DNA of 64,000 nucleotides, from contig OZ035997.1 in assembly GCA_964035015.1 (NCBI GenBank), positions 28,370,067 to 28,434,066 of the forward strand, read 5' to 3'. This DNA comes from Corallium rubrum. Lineage: Eukaryota > Cnidaria > Anthozoa > Scleralcyonacea > Coralliidae. A model generated the notes under the pieces. The model had not been told where the DNA came from. It saw nothing but the letters and a program-made list of their open reading frames with translations, and made no database searches. The position numbers were made by a program, and so were the translations under genes. Below, piece after piece: positions 24,901 through 36,900 of this stretch (position 1 is the stretch's first letter; every line of letters begins with the position of its first letter).

Positions 24901-27900
24901 CGATATTGTTGTACTGTGAAGTAGAATACTATACACACTGCATAACTTAGAGCATCGCATATAAAGGTCAACAAACTATGAATAAATTGTCATTGTGCTC
25001 AAGTTAAGCGGTGTAGGCTACATAGCGTGCGATGCAGCCCAGTATTATATTGGAAGGTTTATCGTGATTCCTGATAGTGATTTTATCGTGAAAATGAATT
25101 CCCACCCACCCAATCACCCACCCACCCACCCAATGCTGAGCATTTGCACTGCAGCTCTTGTCGTGTCGCCGAATTTTCTCCCCATACCTTAATAGCGATG
25201 CGATATTGTTGCAGTGTGAAATAGAATACTATTTAGTTTACAGTGTAACTGACATGTGGTCATTTGAAGTGACTGGGTTTTTTTTTCTTTTTAAAAACAG
25301 AGGTTTTCCAAAACTAAGATGCTTAAACTTCTTGTGAATGCGGCAGTTCACTGGATGAAGGCTGGACTACCATTGAGGTCTTTAAAAATTGTTTTATTTT
25401 CAAGAGATATTTCAAAGATAAGCAAAGCCGACGAACCGCTCGTTGAGTTGTTCCAGACTTTGAAAGAGACTCATGAGGAAATCATAGAAGATAAAACGTT
25501 TGGCGTAAGTTGCAAATTTGGTATTGCAGTAGTGTTATTCTGTTTATTATATAAAATAGATTGGTTTTCTGATTTTCCCGCCATTAATAAAATCGATAAT
25601 CTCACGTGTGTTGATTATCATGAAACGCATTTAGAGTATACTGCTCTATTTTTGTGAGGCGATAGGACTATTTTTGTGACTACCGCTGACCTGTCAGCGG
25701 GAGCCACTATCGGCAACATGCTTGCTTGATTGTCTTGGACCTCACTTACGTCATACTCACCAGCCATCGCCAGATATTCGACAAGATCGTCAAATAGTCG
25801 ACATGATCGGCAGGTACTCGAGAAGTGCTCGTGTTGTTCGTGGGGGGTACGATAAGCGAAAGTGAACCTCGTGTTTGGATTGTCGTTTCGATTGCTTTCA
25901 CTGCCTGTCTGCCTTTTATTAAATCTTTCCTTTTCGGAAAGGTTTCTATCGTTTCAGTTACAAGGTAAGAAGTAGTTTTAAAACTGTGACGTTGTTTATC
26001 TTAAATCAATCTCAATCGATCTGAAACAAATCTCGACTCAACTGACTGACTGAGGACTGATAGGGTGCTTTGTTTGTTTGTTTTAGGTATTTTTCAACAT
26101 CTTATTTTATTCATTTTTGTTAAAGAAACCAAAGTTTGCGCAGGCCCAATCCAGCGGTCTGACTGAGCGTCAAGTGTTGCGCTCTCAAGACGTTTTATTA
26201 AACGAAAGTTTTGGGCAGACCCAAGCCAGCGGTCTGACTGAGCGTCAAGGTTACGCTCTATTGAGATATTATTGAGAACTATTGAGCTATTATTGAGAAA
26301 CTATTGAGCAATTGAAAGCCTTGAAATCTGTTGTATTTATACTTGTGAAGTGAAGTGAAGTGCTCGTCGTTTATTCGTCAAACCCACGCGAGAAACACGC
26401 GGTTTTTTGTTATTGTAAAGTTTCAAGTGTGACGTCATCTATTATAATTTTGAAATATAATCACGAAATATATTAGCAAAATATTTCAAAATGGGCATTA
26501 CATTAGAACAATAGAGATCGAGAATCGGCTGTCACAGCATATTTATTGCAGGTAAAGATAACGAAGTCGTTTAAAAGGGTCGTTTTGGAACACTGTTAAT
26601 GATATTTTATTTACACGTGTTTTACTTGCCAACATTCAAACGTGTTGTTGAGCAATATCAAATATCAAATGAAGTTATGTCTTGGTTCCATCAAATGATG
26701 TGTTATCATGTATATGTACCATTGCTTCTAAGGGCCTAAGGCTGTCAAATGACGTAGAAGAAAACCCAGGTCCTTCACTTGTATCAAATAATTAATGTAT
26801 TGGACACTGTTCGTGCTAATTTTAGTCAAGGAGATCAGTCGAAGTTCGGTGATAATGCAGGTAAACAATGCGTTGCAATGTCATTAACTGCTGTAATCTT
26901 TACTGTAGATACATTAAACATGTTGACACCTGGGATTCTCCTGATTTAAATAATGTTTTGATTCGTGGCAACTGTCTGTATGATTGCATTAAAGGTTCTG
27001 TTAAAAAAGAGTTCTTGTTGTTGACTGATGTTCCTGCTGTAGTATCACTAAATTGGAAAACATATAATTTAACCTAAAGTGGGGAATCATTAAGTGGGGA
27101 ATTATTTATGTCAGATAATAATGGGCCTTATATTTCCCTAAAAAATGCATTTACAGAAATATTTGTTGGAGGAGAAACAAATTATGAATGTTGTTTGTTA
27201 ACTATTGATTGTAACACAGTTGCAGTGTTTAACATGTTGGACAATAGTTAGAATCTTTGATTCTCACTCGAGGGATATGTGGGGAATGCCAAGTTTTTCT
27301 GGAACATGTGTCTTGCTCACTGTTGATGGCCTTGAAAACTTAGTTGCATTTTTTCAGGCTACTTCTTATCGAGGAACATGTGTGCCTTTTGAAATGAAAG
27401 GTGTTTTAGTCAATGAGGTCTGTATTGATCGTAATCAAAACCATCAACAATTAGCCAACAATCAGAAACCTCGACTAGGTAATTGATACAAGAGAAGAGA
27501 GTGTGCGAATGAAAGTAATGATAAATGCGAGGTAACAAGAAAAAATGACCAGTCTAAGAGCAAGAAAGTAAAAATTGAAGATTCAGAAACTAGAAATAAG
27601 CGATTGCAAGCTAGGCGAATGAATTATTTAAAAGGAAAAATAAAGAAAGTGCTTTAACGAAAGAAAAGAGGCTTCAAAAGCGTCGGTAGTATAAACAGCA
27701 AAAGAGAGAAATGAATCTGTTGAACAGAGAGAGAACTGATTGAATGCACAACAGGTGAACAATAAGCGTAAAAGAGTGAATGAATCTGATGAACGTAGAA
27801 AGAATAGATTGCAGGCACAGCAAGTGAATGATTTGAATAGGAGAGCAAATGAATCTGATGAGCACCGACAGAACAGACTCTTGATACAAAAAGAATGTGA

Positions 27901-30900
27901 TGCAAAAAGGAGAAACTGTGATGCTGGATCAATTTCTGATCTTATTCGTAGATTTCACATAGCTGTATCAAAAGGCCCAATATATATATATTTGTACTTG
28001 TTGTGACCAGTTGTGGTATAGGCATAGTGTTAATTCTGCTGAAAAACTACGAGTGTCAAACCCCACTATGTCACTATACTTGTTGAATAAAATATCTGTT
28101 GATAATATTGAGTGGATCTGTGGAACATGTGAAAAACATTTAAAAAAGAATAAAGTGCCTCCACTCGCAGTAAAAAATGGGATGGTATTTCCAGAAAAGC
28201 CAGAAAGTTTTGATTTAAATCAATTAGAGTGGAGACTTATTGCTCCAAGATTAGCTTTTCTGAAGCTTATGCAAGCACCGAGGGGTAAGCAGTTTAAGAT
28301 AAATGGCAATGTTGTCAATGTTCCTGCTGATGTTGTCAATACTGTAAATACATTACCAAGACTACCACGTGAAACAGGGACAATCAAAGTTCAGTTAAAA
28401 CGACGACTCCAATATAAAAGTTCTGCAATGTCTTTAAATGTGAGGCCACACAAAGTCTTTCAGGCAGCAACTTGGTTAGCTACGAATAGTGCACTTTATC
28501 ATGAACAAGGCATTGTTTTTAATGAGCACTGGCAGAAAAACTATCAGGAAAATTTAAACACACGTGATGATATTACGACGGGACATGAAAAAGACAATTT
28601 AGACAATTCTAAAAATAGAGATGACAAGCCTTTAAATATTGCCAAAAGTGATACCCAATGCCAAGATGATGATTGGAGTGAAGATGAGACTGAAATTCCT
28701 GCTGGGGTAACTGACAGTATGTTGACTCCTACAGATTTCCTTGAAGATCATGAAAGAGAAACAATTCACAACATAGCACCAGGTGAAGGTAACAGACCAC
28801 AGAGTATATTTCGAGACAAGTATTCTGAAGAACTAGCTTACCCTGGGATATTTGGGAAGAAAAATGCAGTCTTATCCAAAGTGACCCAGTGACTTGTGCA
28901 AGACATTTTGATTACCAATTTAATGAATTCTTGAAAGAGTTGTTGATGAGCAACATTGGCCCTTTGAGAAAAATTAGAGACTGGTTCTATAGAGTTGAAT
29001 ATCAGCGACGAGGTTCACCCCATATTCATATGTTAATATGGCTAGAAAATGCTGCAGTGTTTGGTGTTGCTAAAGATGATGATGTCACATCTTTTATTGA
29101 TCAGATAATGCATGTGAATCGACAAACACACAGACATTCCCATACTTGTCGCAAAAAGTCAAAAAAAGAGTGTAGATGTAATTATCTTCAACCACCAATG
29201 AAGTCAACAAAAACACTTTATCCCCTAGATGATAATGTTTCTCAAATTGAAATTAGGAAACTAAAAGTTTTATGGAAAAACATAAAGCAGCAGCTAAATG
29301 ACATGAAAGAAGGTGAAAATATCACATTTGATCAATTATTAGCTGATAGACTGAATGTCTCTGAACATGATTATATGCTCGCGATTAGATCATCTCTCAA
29401 CTGTCCCACAATCGTTTTAAAAAGAAATGCTATTGAACTCAGAATAAACAATTATAACTCTGCCTGTCTGAGTGCCTGGAGAGCAAACATGGACATTCAA
29501 TTTGTTCTTGATATGTATGCATGTGCAATGTATATTGTTTCATATATATCCAAAGCACAAAAAGGATTGAGTGAACTGCTTCGTACTGCACGTGCCGAAG
29601 CAAGAAAAGGGAATGCAAGTATCAAGCAGCAAGTGAGAGATATTGGTAATAAATTCTTAAACAGCGTTGAAATTAGTGCGCAAGAAGCTGTGTACATAGT
29701 TCTGCAATTACCAATGGGAAAATCATCAAGAGAAGTTGTTTTCATACCGACCTCACCACCTAATGAAAGAGTTCAGTTGTTAAAACCACTAAGTGAAATT
29801 GAAAAAATGCCTGATGAATGTGAAGAAATACATTTTGGCGGACTTTTAAAGAGATACACTGAACGACCTGCTAGTCTTGAGAATGCAACCTTAGCAGACT
29901 GGGCAGCGTGGTATGATGATGAACTTTGTGATGACACCAACACAATTAATAGCCCAAAAATCAAATAAAAATAGTGAACCAAAAAAACGAACAAAAGCCA
30001 GAATCATAAGGTGTGTCTGGTTTAATAAAGAGGCCTACCCAGAGAAGCACTATCGGGAATTAATTATGCTTTTTACACCATGGAGGAATGAGGAAAGTGA
30101 TTTAATTGGTAATTATTCATCTTATGAAGAACATTATTTAACTTTACAAGACTCCATAAGAGATCAAATGAGCCTCTATGCAGTTTGTAATGAAGAATTA
30201 AATAATGCCCGGGAACAATTAAATTCAGCTTTTGACAATGATGAAGATCAATTTGATTTAATTACACCAGTAACTCAAGATGCTGAACATCAAGATGAAG
30301 ATGAAGGGGCTATAGATTTACACCCTGACCTGAATGAAAGCTATGATCTGTCACATGACATTGGAATTCCTTCTGCATCATCAAATAATGAACCACTTAT
30401 TCTAAATGAAATACCAGATGACGAATATAGAGAAATGGTGCAAATGTTAAATAAAGAACAAAAGGAATTTTTCCAGCATACTCTTCACCTAATAAAGACG
30501 TCAGACAAACCATTTTACTCGTTTCTTAATGGAGGTGGAGGCGTTGGTAAATCACATCTTACAAAATCAATCTATCAAGCAGCATTGAAATACTATAATA
30601 CAAGAGCCGGTGATGACTTCAGTCAAGTTAATATTTTACTTCTAGCTCCTACAGGAAAAGCTGCATTTATCATTCGAGGCAATACAATACACAGTGCTTT
30701 TGCAGTACCTGCAGTCCTTAAGAAATTATAAACCACTTGATTCAAACAGATTAAGCACTTTAAGGTGTCAACTAGGAAGTGTAAAACTGATATTACTAGA
30801 TGAAATATCTATGGTTGGAAACAGTATGTTTAATGTCAAATAAATAATCGATTAAAAGACATTAAAGGTAGCAAGGAAGATTTTGGAGGTGTAAACATAA

Positions 30901-33900
30901 TTGCAATTGGTGATTTGTTTCAATTAAAACCGGTCATGGATGGTTTTATATTCAAAGATTTTGATAACTCAGAATACGGTGTTCTTACTCCAAATTTATG
31001 GAAACAACACTTCCGAATGTTTGAACTACATGAAATAATGCGACAAAGAGAGAGTAAAGCATTTGCAGAAACTTTGAATAGATTAAGAGAAGGAAAACGT
31101 ACTGAAAATGATATTTTAAAGATTAAAGAAAGAATAGTTTCAGAACAAAACTGTCCAAAACAAGCGTGCACCTCATTTATTTATGCAAAACGTGAATGTT
31201 GATGAATTTAACAACCAAGTTTATAAAGCAGCAACAGGGGCAATATACACAATAAAAGCTCACGACAGTGTCATAGGTGCTAATTCTGCAGAACTTAGAG
31301 ACAAAATATTGAAGCAAATTCCAAATGACCCACGAAAAACTAAACAGCTTGCTTCAAAGCTCCAGATTGCTGAAGGTGAAAGAACTGAAATTGCCATAAA
31401 TGTAAGAACTGATGATGGTCTGACAAATGGGGCCAGTAATATTAAGTTAGCACAGTACCATCGGGTATAATATGGGTAGAGTTTGATCAACAAGAAGTTG
31501 GTGACATGAAAAACAAAACATGAAAACAGTCAGCTTTATCGACAAAATAATATTCAAAGTACATGGACGCCAATTAAACCAGTCACGACACAATTCGCTG
31601 TTGGTAGAAATAGAACGGCTCAAGTTGTCAGAAAGCGATTTCCACTGCGACTAGCTGCTGCTAAGACTGTACATAGATCTCAAGGTGATACTCAAACTGA
31701 AATTGTTGTCAACCTTAACACTCGAAGAGCAATTCCGCACATACATTATGTTGCGTTGAGTCGAGTAACTACGATTGAAGGATTGTATGTCACTGACCTT
31801 TGTGAAGACAAAATTTCTGTTGATTCTAAAGTTGTGAGTGAAATGGAAGAGTTGAGAACAGAAAGAAGCCTCCAACTTTGTATCTCTCCATTTTATAAAA
31901 TAAATTATTCAGTTTTGAAATTGTGTTATTTAAATGCGCGTTCACTCCATAAACACATTGAAGATGTTCGTAAAGATTTTAATTATCTCTCTAGCGATAT
32001 AACAGTATTTACAGAGACAAGATTCAATCCGATAGAGCCAAATGAAATGTACACCATTGATGGTTTTGAGTTATTTCGTAATGACAGTCACTCTTGTGAA
32101 CACATGCAGTTGACTGTCATTACGAGTTATTTCGTAATGACAGTCAATTGCATGTGTTCAGCATTGAGAGAAGTTGTCCTTGAAGTTGCTGCTGAAGAAA
32201 GTGTAATAATTGGAGAGTTCAATGTAAACTGGCTCAGTGAAACTGATAGAAGACCTCTCTACAATGTAATGGTAAGGGACAATAGCTATGTACAATTAAT
32301 ATCAAACTACGCAACAGATAATAAAACTCTCATTGATCATATATTCTCTGAAACCACTTTTCAAAACGCAAATTCAGGGATTTTAGAAACCTATTTTAGT
32401 GATCATAAAACAATTTGGGTATCATTCAAATGAAGAGCAGACAAATAATATTGCTATCTATATAATGTATTTAGAGACACAAATGCAAATAAAATATGTA
32501 TTACAAATAACTTTTTTATAATGATCATTAATACTTCTAAACCGGCATTTACAAGATTCAAAAACTAAGAGCAGAATTTTTTAAAAAGGAACACCTTAAC
32601 GTGCATAAAGTATATAATACAGTATTAAAGATGCAATTGATCAAAGATGTTGTTTTGTAATTATCAAAAATTATGAATTTAATATTATGAATAAAAATGA
32701 TTAATTTTTCAAAATAAACAAATAAGTGCTAAAAATTACATTGTGAATGTTCCCATGCAATATGGGAACAACTTCACATGAAGTAATTTTATTACTTCAA
32801 CAAAAGCAGGGGCAACAGACCCACACCAGGATTGGACATACTATATAGCAGGTAAGTTCTTTTTTCCAATTTACTTTTTTTACTTACATGTAACTAGTGT
32901 AGGACTAGTCAAGTTTTAATATTATTTCCAACTGTTAATTAAAGCCTTTGTCTTTTTATTTTTTATAGAAATTGACCAGTGTACAATGTATGGAATGTCC
33001 AGTTATCCAGTACAAGTCTCAAATTGTCAATTGCCAAAAAAATGTTATTCCACTTACTGACAAAAGTATTGTACTTCTTCCAAATTCTACACCACATTTT
33101 CACCATTCAAGTCCATTAAAGTCTGACTACCGCAGCAGATGTTATAATGCAAAATCAGAATATTGCAACACTTTTACAAGAGACATTATTTCAAGACTTT
33201 TCCCCTTGATATTAATTCTTCAGCATTATAATGGTAAAGGATTGAGGATAAAGGACTGGGGGCTAATTGTCTTTACTTACAGCCAGTGGCTGAATTGCGA
33301 AGGATGCAGATCAATGTGGCTGTGTTGAGAAAGCCGTTGTATGAATCACAGCGAAGATGTAGGTGTTGATATACATCCTGTTTGGATATGGATAATCATA
33401 AAGAAACATTGTTTAATCACCATGATGTCACCACAATTTTCCTGTTATGGAACATATTGCAAGTTCCAAACTGAATACAGAGAAAGATGCATATATCCTG
33501 ATAATACTATAACTGTACACCTTTTAATGGCTCGAGAATGCAAAAATTCTATGGCTGGTGGAAACTTTATTATCAACAAATATTCTCCATTAATTGTTAT
33601 TTACTCTCAATCCAAAATATGAATTTTACAAGCTCACTTCATGCAAACTGTTCAAGGTGTATATTACTAACAGTATATGATGCAAAGATTTGGATTCAGC
33701 CAGTAAAGAATGAAATTGAAGAACATTATTATAGCTAGTTCTTTATTGCGGTGGACTTAAATTTTGTAGTGTATACTTTGTCTTTGTGTGTTTGAATTTT
33801 TTGAACACAAGTGATAAAATAGCTAGGCTATGTTCAGCTAAAAGAACAAATTGGCTGGTTTGACAATACTAGTTCTCAAAGTAAGGTCCATGTTTTACAT

Positions 33901-36900
33901 CCATATTCAATGCACAGATGTATAGTATGTATACTATGTTGAAATTAACAATGTAAGACACATTTGTAAATTAAAATAACTATCAATTGATTTGTGTCAG
34001 TATCTGTTTGCATTTCACTCATTTTCATGCTTTTCATCTTTACAGCCAAACCGGTGTTCGTTTCCGCGCGACCTTGTTCTGACTTTCAATAGAACTTCAT
34101 ATTATGTGAAGTTCGATATTTAAAATGCGAATTTTTAGCAACTTGCCAAGGAGTCGCTGTGTACCGTTAGCTAGTCAACATTGCAATGTTGCTGTCAATA
34201 TTGCAAGGTCGCGCGGAAACGAATACCTGGTTTGGCTGTAATAGTCTCCTTTATATCTGTTTCTGTGTAAAAAGTGGTAGTCACATGTACGCTTTGCGTA
34301 CCTATTTTTCATAATAAACAAAGCAATACATGGATGTTTGGAAATATGAAGTTATTTCTCGTGTTGAACAGCATATCTTACTCGTTCGCTTTGCTCGCTG
34401 GTGAGAGATCCTGGTCAACACTCGAAATAAATTTCATATCATCCACTCATGTATTCTCTATTTACTGCATGGGGAAATTAATTCATTTAATATATACATT
34501 GCTATATATAAATTATTTTCTTCTTTCAATAATATATTTGAAAATGTATCTTTCTTGTAGGGAAGCAAGGAAGTATTTCTGTATGACGTCTATTTATCGT
34601 ACAGTGAAGATGATAAAAATTCTATGACCCAAGTTGTGGATGGTTTAATACAAAATAAAAGTGATGTGCGAGTATTTTCTGCCATTCAAGAGCTAGATGT
34701 GGAAGACTCCTGGCAAGAAAAGCTGTATGAGACAATAACGAAATGTAAACGTGTTATGGCCTTAATCACTCCTTCTTTCTTGCAGTCCGCCAGATGTACT
34801 GAGCAATACAACATTGCGTTATGCCACAGCCGTAGAGTACGTCACGCTATTTTGGTTCCTTTATACGTTTCAGAAGTTCCATATATGCCTACATACATGA
34901 AACTGACACAATACATTGACTGTAGGTAAGAGATTTTCTAAAATTACACGTTAACCTTCAGCTCGTATCTGAGCACCTATATTATAGAATTTCCTCTGGC
35001 TCTAGGCTCTGTAAAATTAGTCGTGTGCCTACGGAACGCTGTAGTTATGTATTTCGTTCGCACGATGCCGGTATATATACCTAAGAATAACGGCAGAACA
35101 TTTCTAACGTTACTGTAATTCGTTAATCTATTTGAATTTTACAACGTTTTCGAAAGTGTTCGCACAAAAGTCAAAACGAGCAGCATGCAGTTTAAAGAGT
35201 ATTATCCTACCAAAGTGTAGTACATTCTAGGTTAACAGTCTTTCTATTAGTAGCAACTTGCCTTATATTGATTTAATCTTCTCCGATTACCACTGGCTAT
35301 ATATAGTCATTGATTTAATAAAGTTATAATTGTCAATCTTAGAAGCTTAGCCCCAACAGTGCAAGTCTTAGAACCTTAGCCCTAAACAGTGTAAGTCTTA
35401 GAACCTTAGCCCTAACAGTGCAAGTCTTAGAACCTTAGCCCTAACAGTGCAAGTCTTAGAAGCTTAGCCCTAACAGTGCAAGTCTTAGAAGCTTAGCCCT
35501 AACAGTGCAAGTCTTAGAAGCTTAGCCCCAACAGTGCAAGTCTTAAAAGCTTAGCCCCAACAGTGCAAGTCTTAGAAGCTTAGCCCCAACAGTGCAAGTC
35601 TTAGAAGCTAGCCCCAACAGTGCAAGTCTTAGAAGCTAGCCCCAACAGTGTAAGTCTTAGAAGCTAGCCCCAACAGTGCAAGTCTTAGAAGCTTAGCCCC
35701 AACAGTGTAAGTCTTAGAAGCTAGCCCCAACAGTGCAAGTCTTAGAAGCTAGCCCCAACAGTGCAAGTCTTAGAAGCTTAGCCCCAACAGTGCAAGTCTT
35801 AAAAGCTTAGCCCCAACAGTGCAAGTCTTAGAAGCTTAGCCCCAACAGTGCAAGTCTTAGAAGCTAGCCCCAACAGTGCAACTCTTAGAAGCTAGCCCCA
35901 ACAGTGCAAGTCTTAGAAGCTAGCTCCAACAGTGCAAGTCTTAGAAGCTAGCCCCAACAGTGTAAGTCTTAGAAGCTAGCCCCAACAGTGCAAGTCTTAG
36001 AAGCTTAGCCCCAACAGTGTAAGTCTTAGAAGCTAGCCCCAACAGTGCAAGTCTTAGAAGCTAGCCCCAACAGTGCAAGTCTTAGAAGCTTAGCCCCAAC
36101 AGTGTAAGTCTTAGAAGCTAGCCCCAACAGTGCAAGTCTTAGAACCTTAGCCCTAAACAATGCAAGTCTTAAAACCTTAGCCCTAACAGTGCAAGTCTTA
36201 GAACCTTAGCCCTAACAGTGCAAGTCTTAGAACCTTAGCCCTAACAGTGCAAGTCTTAGAACCTTAGCCCCAACAGTGCAAGTCTTAGAACCTTAGCCCT
36301 AACAGTGCAAGTCTTAGAACCTTAGCCCTAAACAGTGCAAGTCTTAGAAGCTTAGCCCTAAACAGTGCAAGTCTTAGAAGCTTAGCCCTAACAGTGCAAG
36401 TCTTAGAAGCTTAGCCCTAACAGTGCAAGTCTTAGAAGCTAGCCCCAACAGTGCAAGTCTTAGAAGCTAGCCCCAACAGTGCAAGTCTTAGAACCTTAGC
36501 CCTAAACAATGCAAGGCTTAGAACCTTAGCCCTAACAGTGCAAGTCTTAGAACCTTAGCCCTAAACAGTGCAAGTCTTAGAAGCTTAGCCCTAAACAGTG
36601 CAAGTCTTAGAAGCTTAGCCCTAAACAGTGTAAGTCTTAGAAGCTTAACCCTAAACAGCCCTAAACAGCCCAAGAGGGCTGGCCAAGAGGGTTGGCCCTC
36701 CTCCATATAAACACCCTATTAATTCCACCATTTATATATAGAGAGAGAGGATATTACACGGCGGCGCGAAGATATGAATTTTATCTTCGAGTGGGCGAAA
36801 ACAATATTTTACGAATGAGCGTAGCGAATGAGTAAACTATTATTTTTGCCACGAGAAGGTAAAATTCATATCTTCAAGCCACCGTGTAATGTTCTTTGTA

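Larger units (their letters stand above)
26673..32433 (+). mobile_element. Decayed Helentron (Helitron variant with endonuclease)
   Basis: On one strand, in order, there are a 2A-like motif, a cysteine-protease-like domain, a basic coil and DUF6570-like region, an HUH Rep domain, a PIF1-family helicase and an exonuclease-endonuclease-phosphatase type endonuclease. This order is that of animal Helentrons. Many frame shifts and stops break the frame, so it is not active as it stands. It lies in intron 4 of TIR gene 2, same orientation. The terminal sequences were not identified. Confidence 0.8.

Noticed and set aside
31756-32433. A separate complete endonuclease gene
   Set aside because: The frame starts inside helicase motif VI (HYVALSRV); it is the C-terminal part of the Helentron protein.
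35337-36668. CRISPR-like look of regular short repeats
   Set aside because: The units follow each other without unique spacers and lie in an intron of an animal gene; it is a minisatellite.
36518-36706. Open frame with repeats of LLRLALFRAK on the minus strand
   Set aside because: It is only the translation of the minisatellite.
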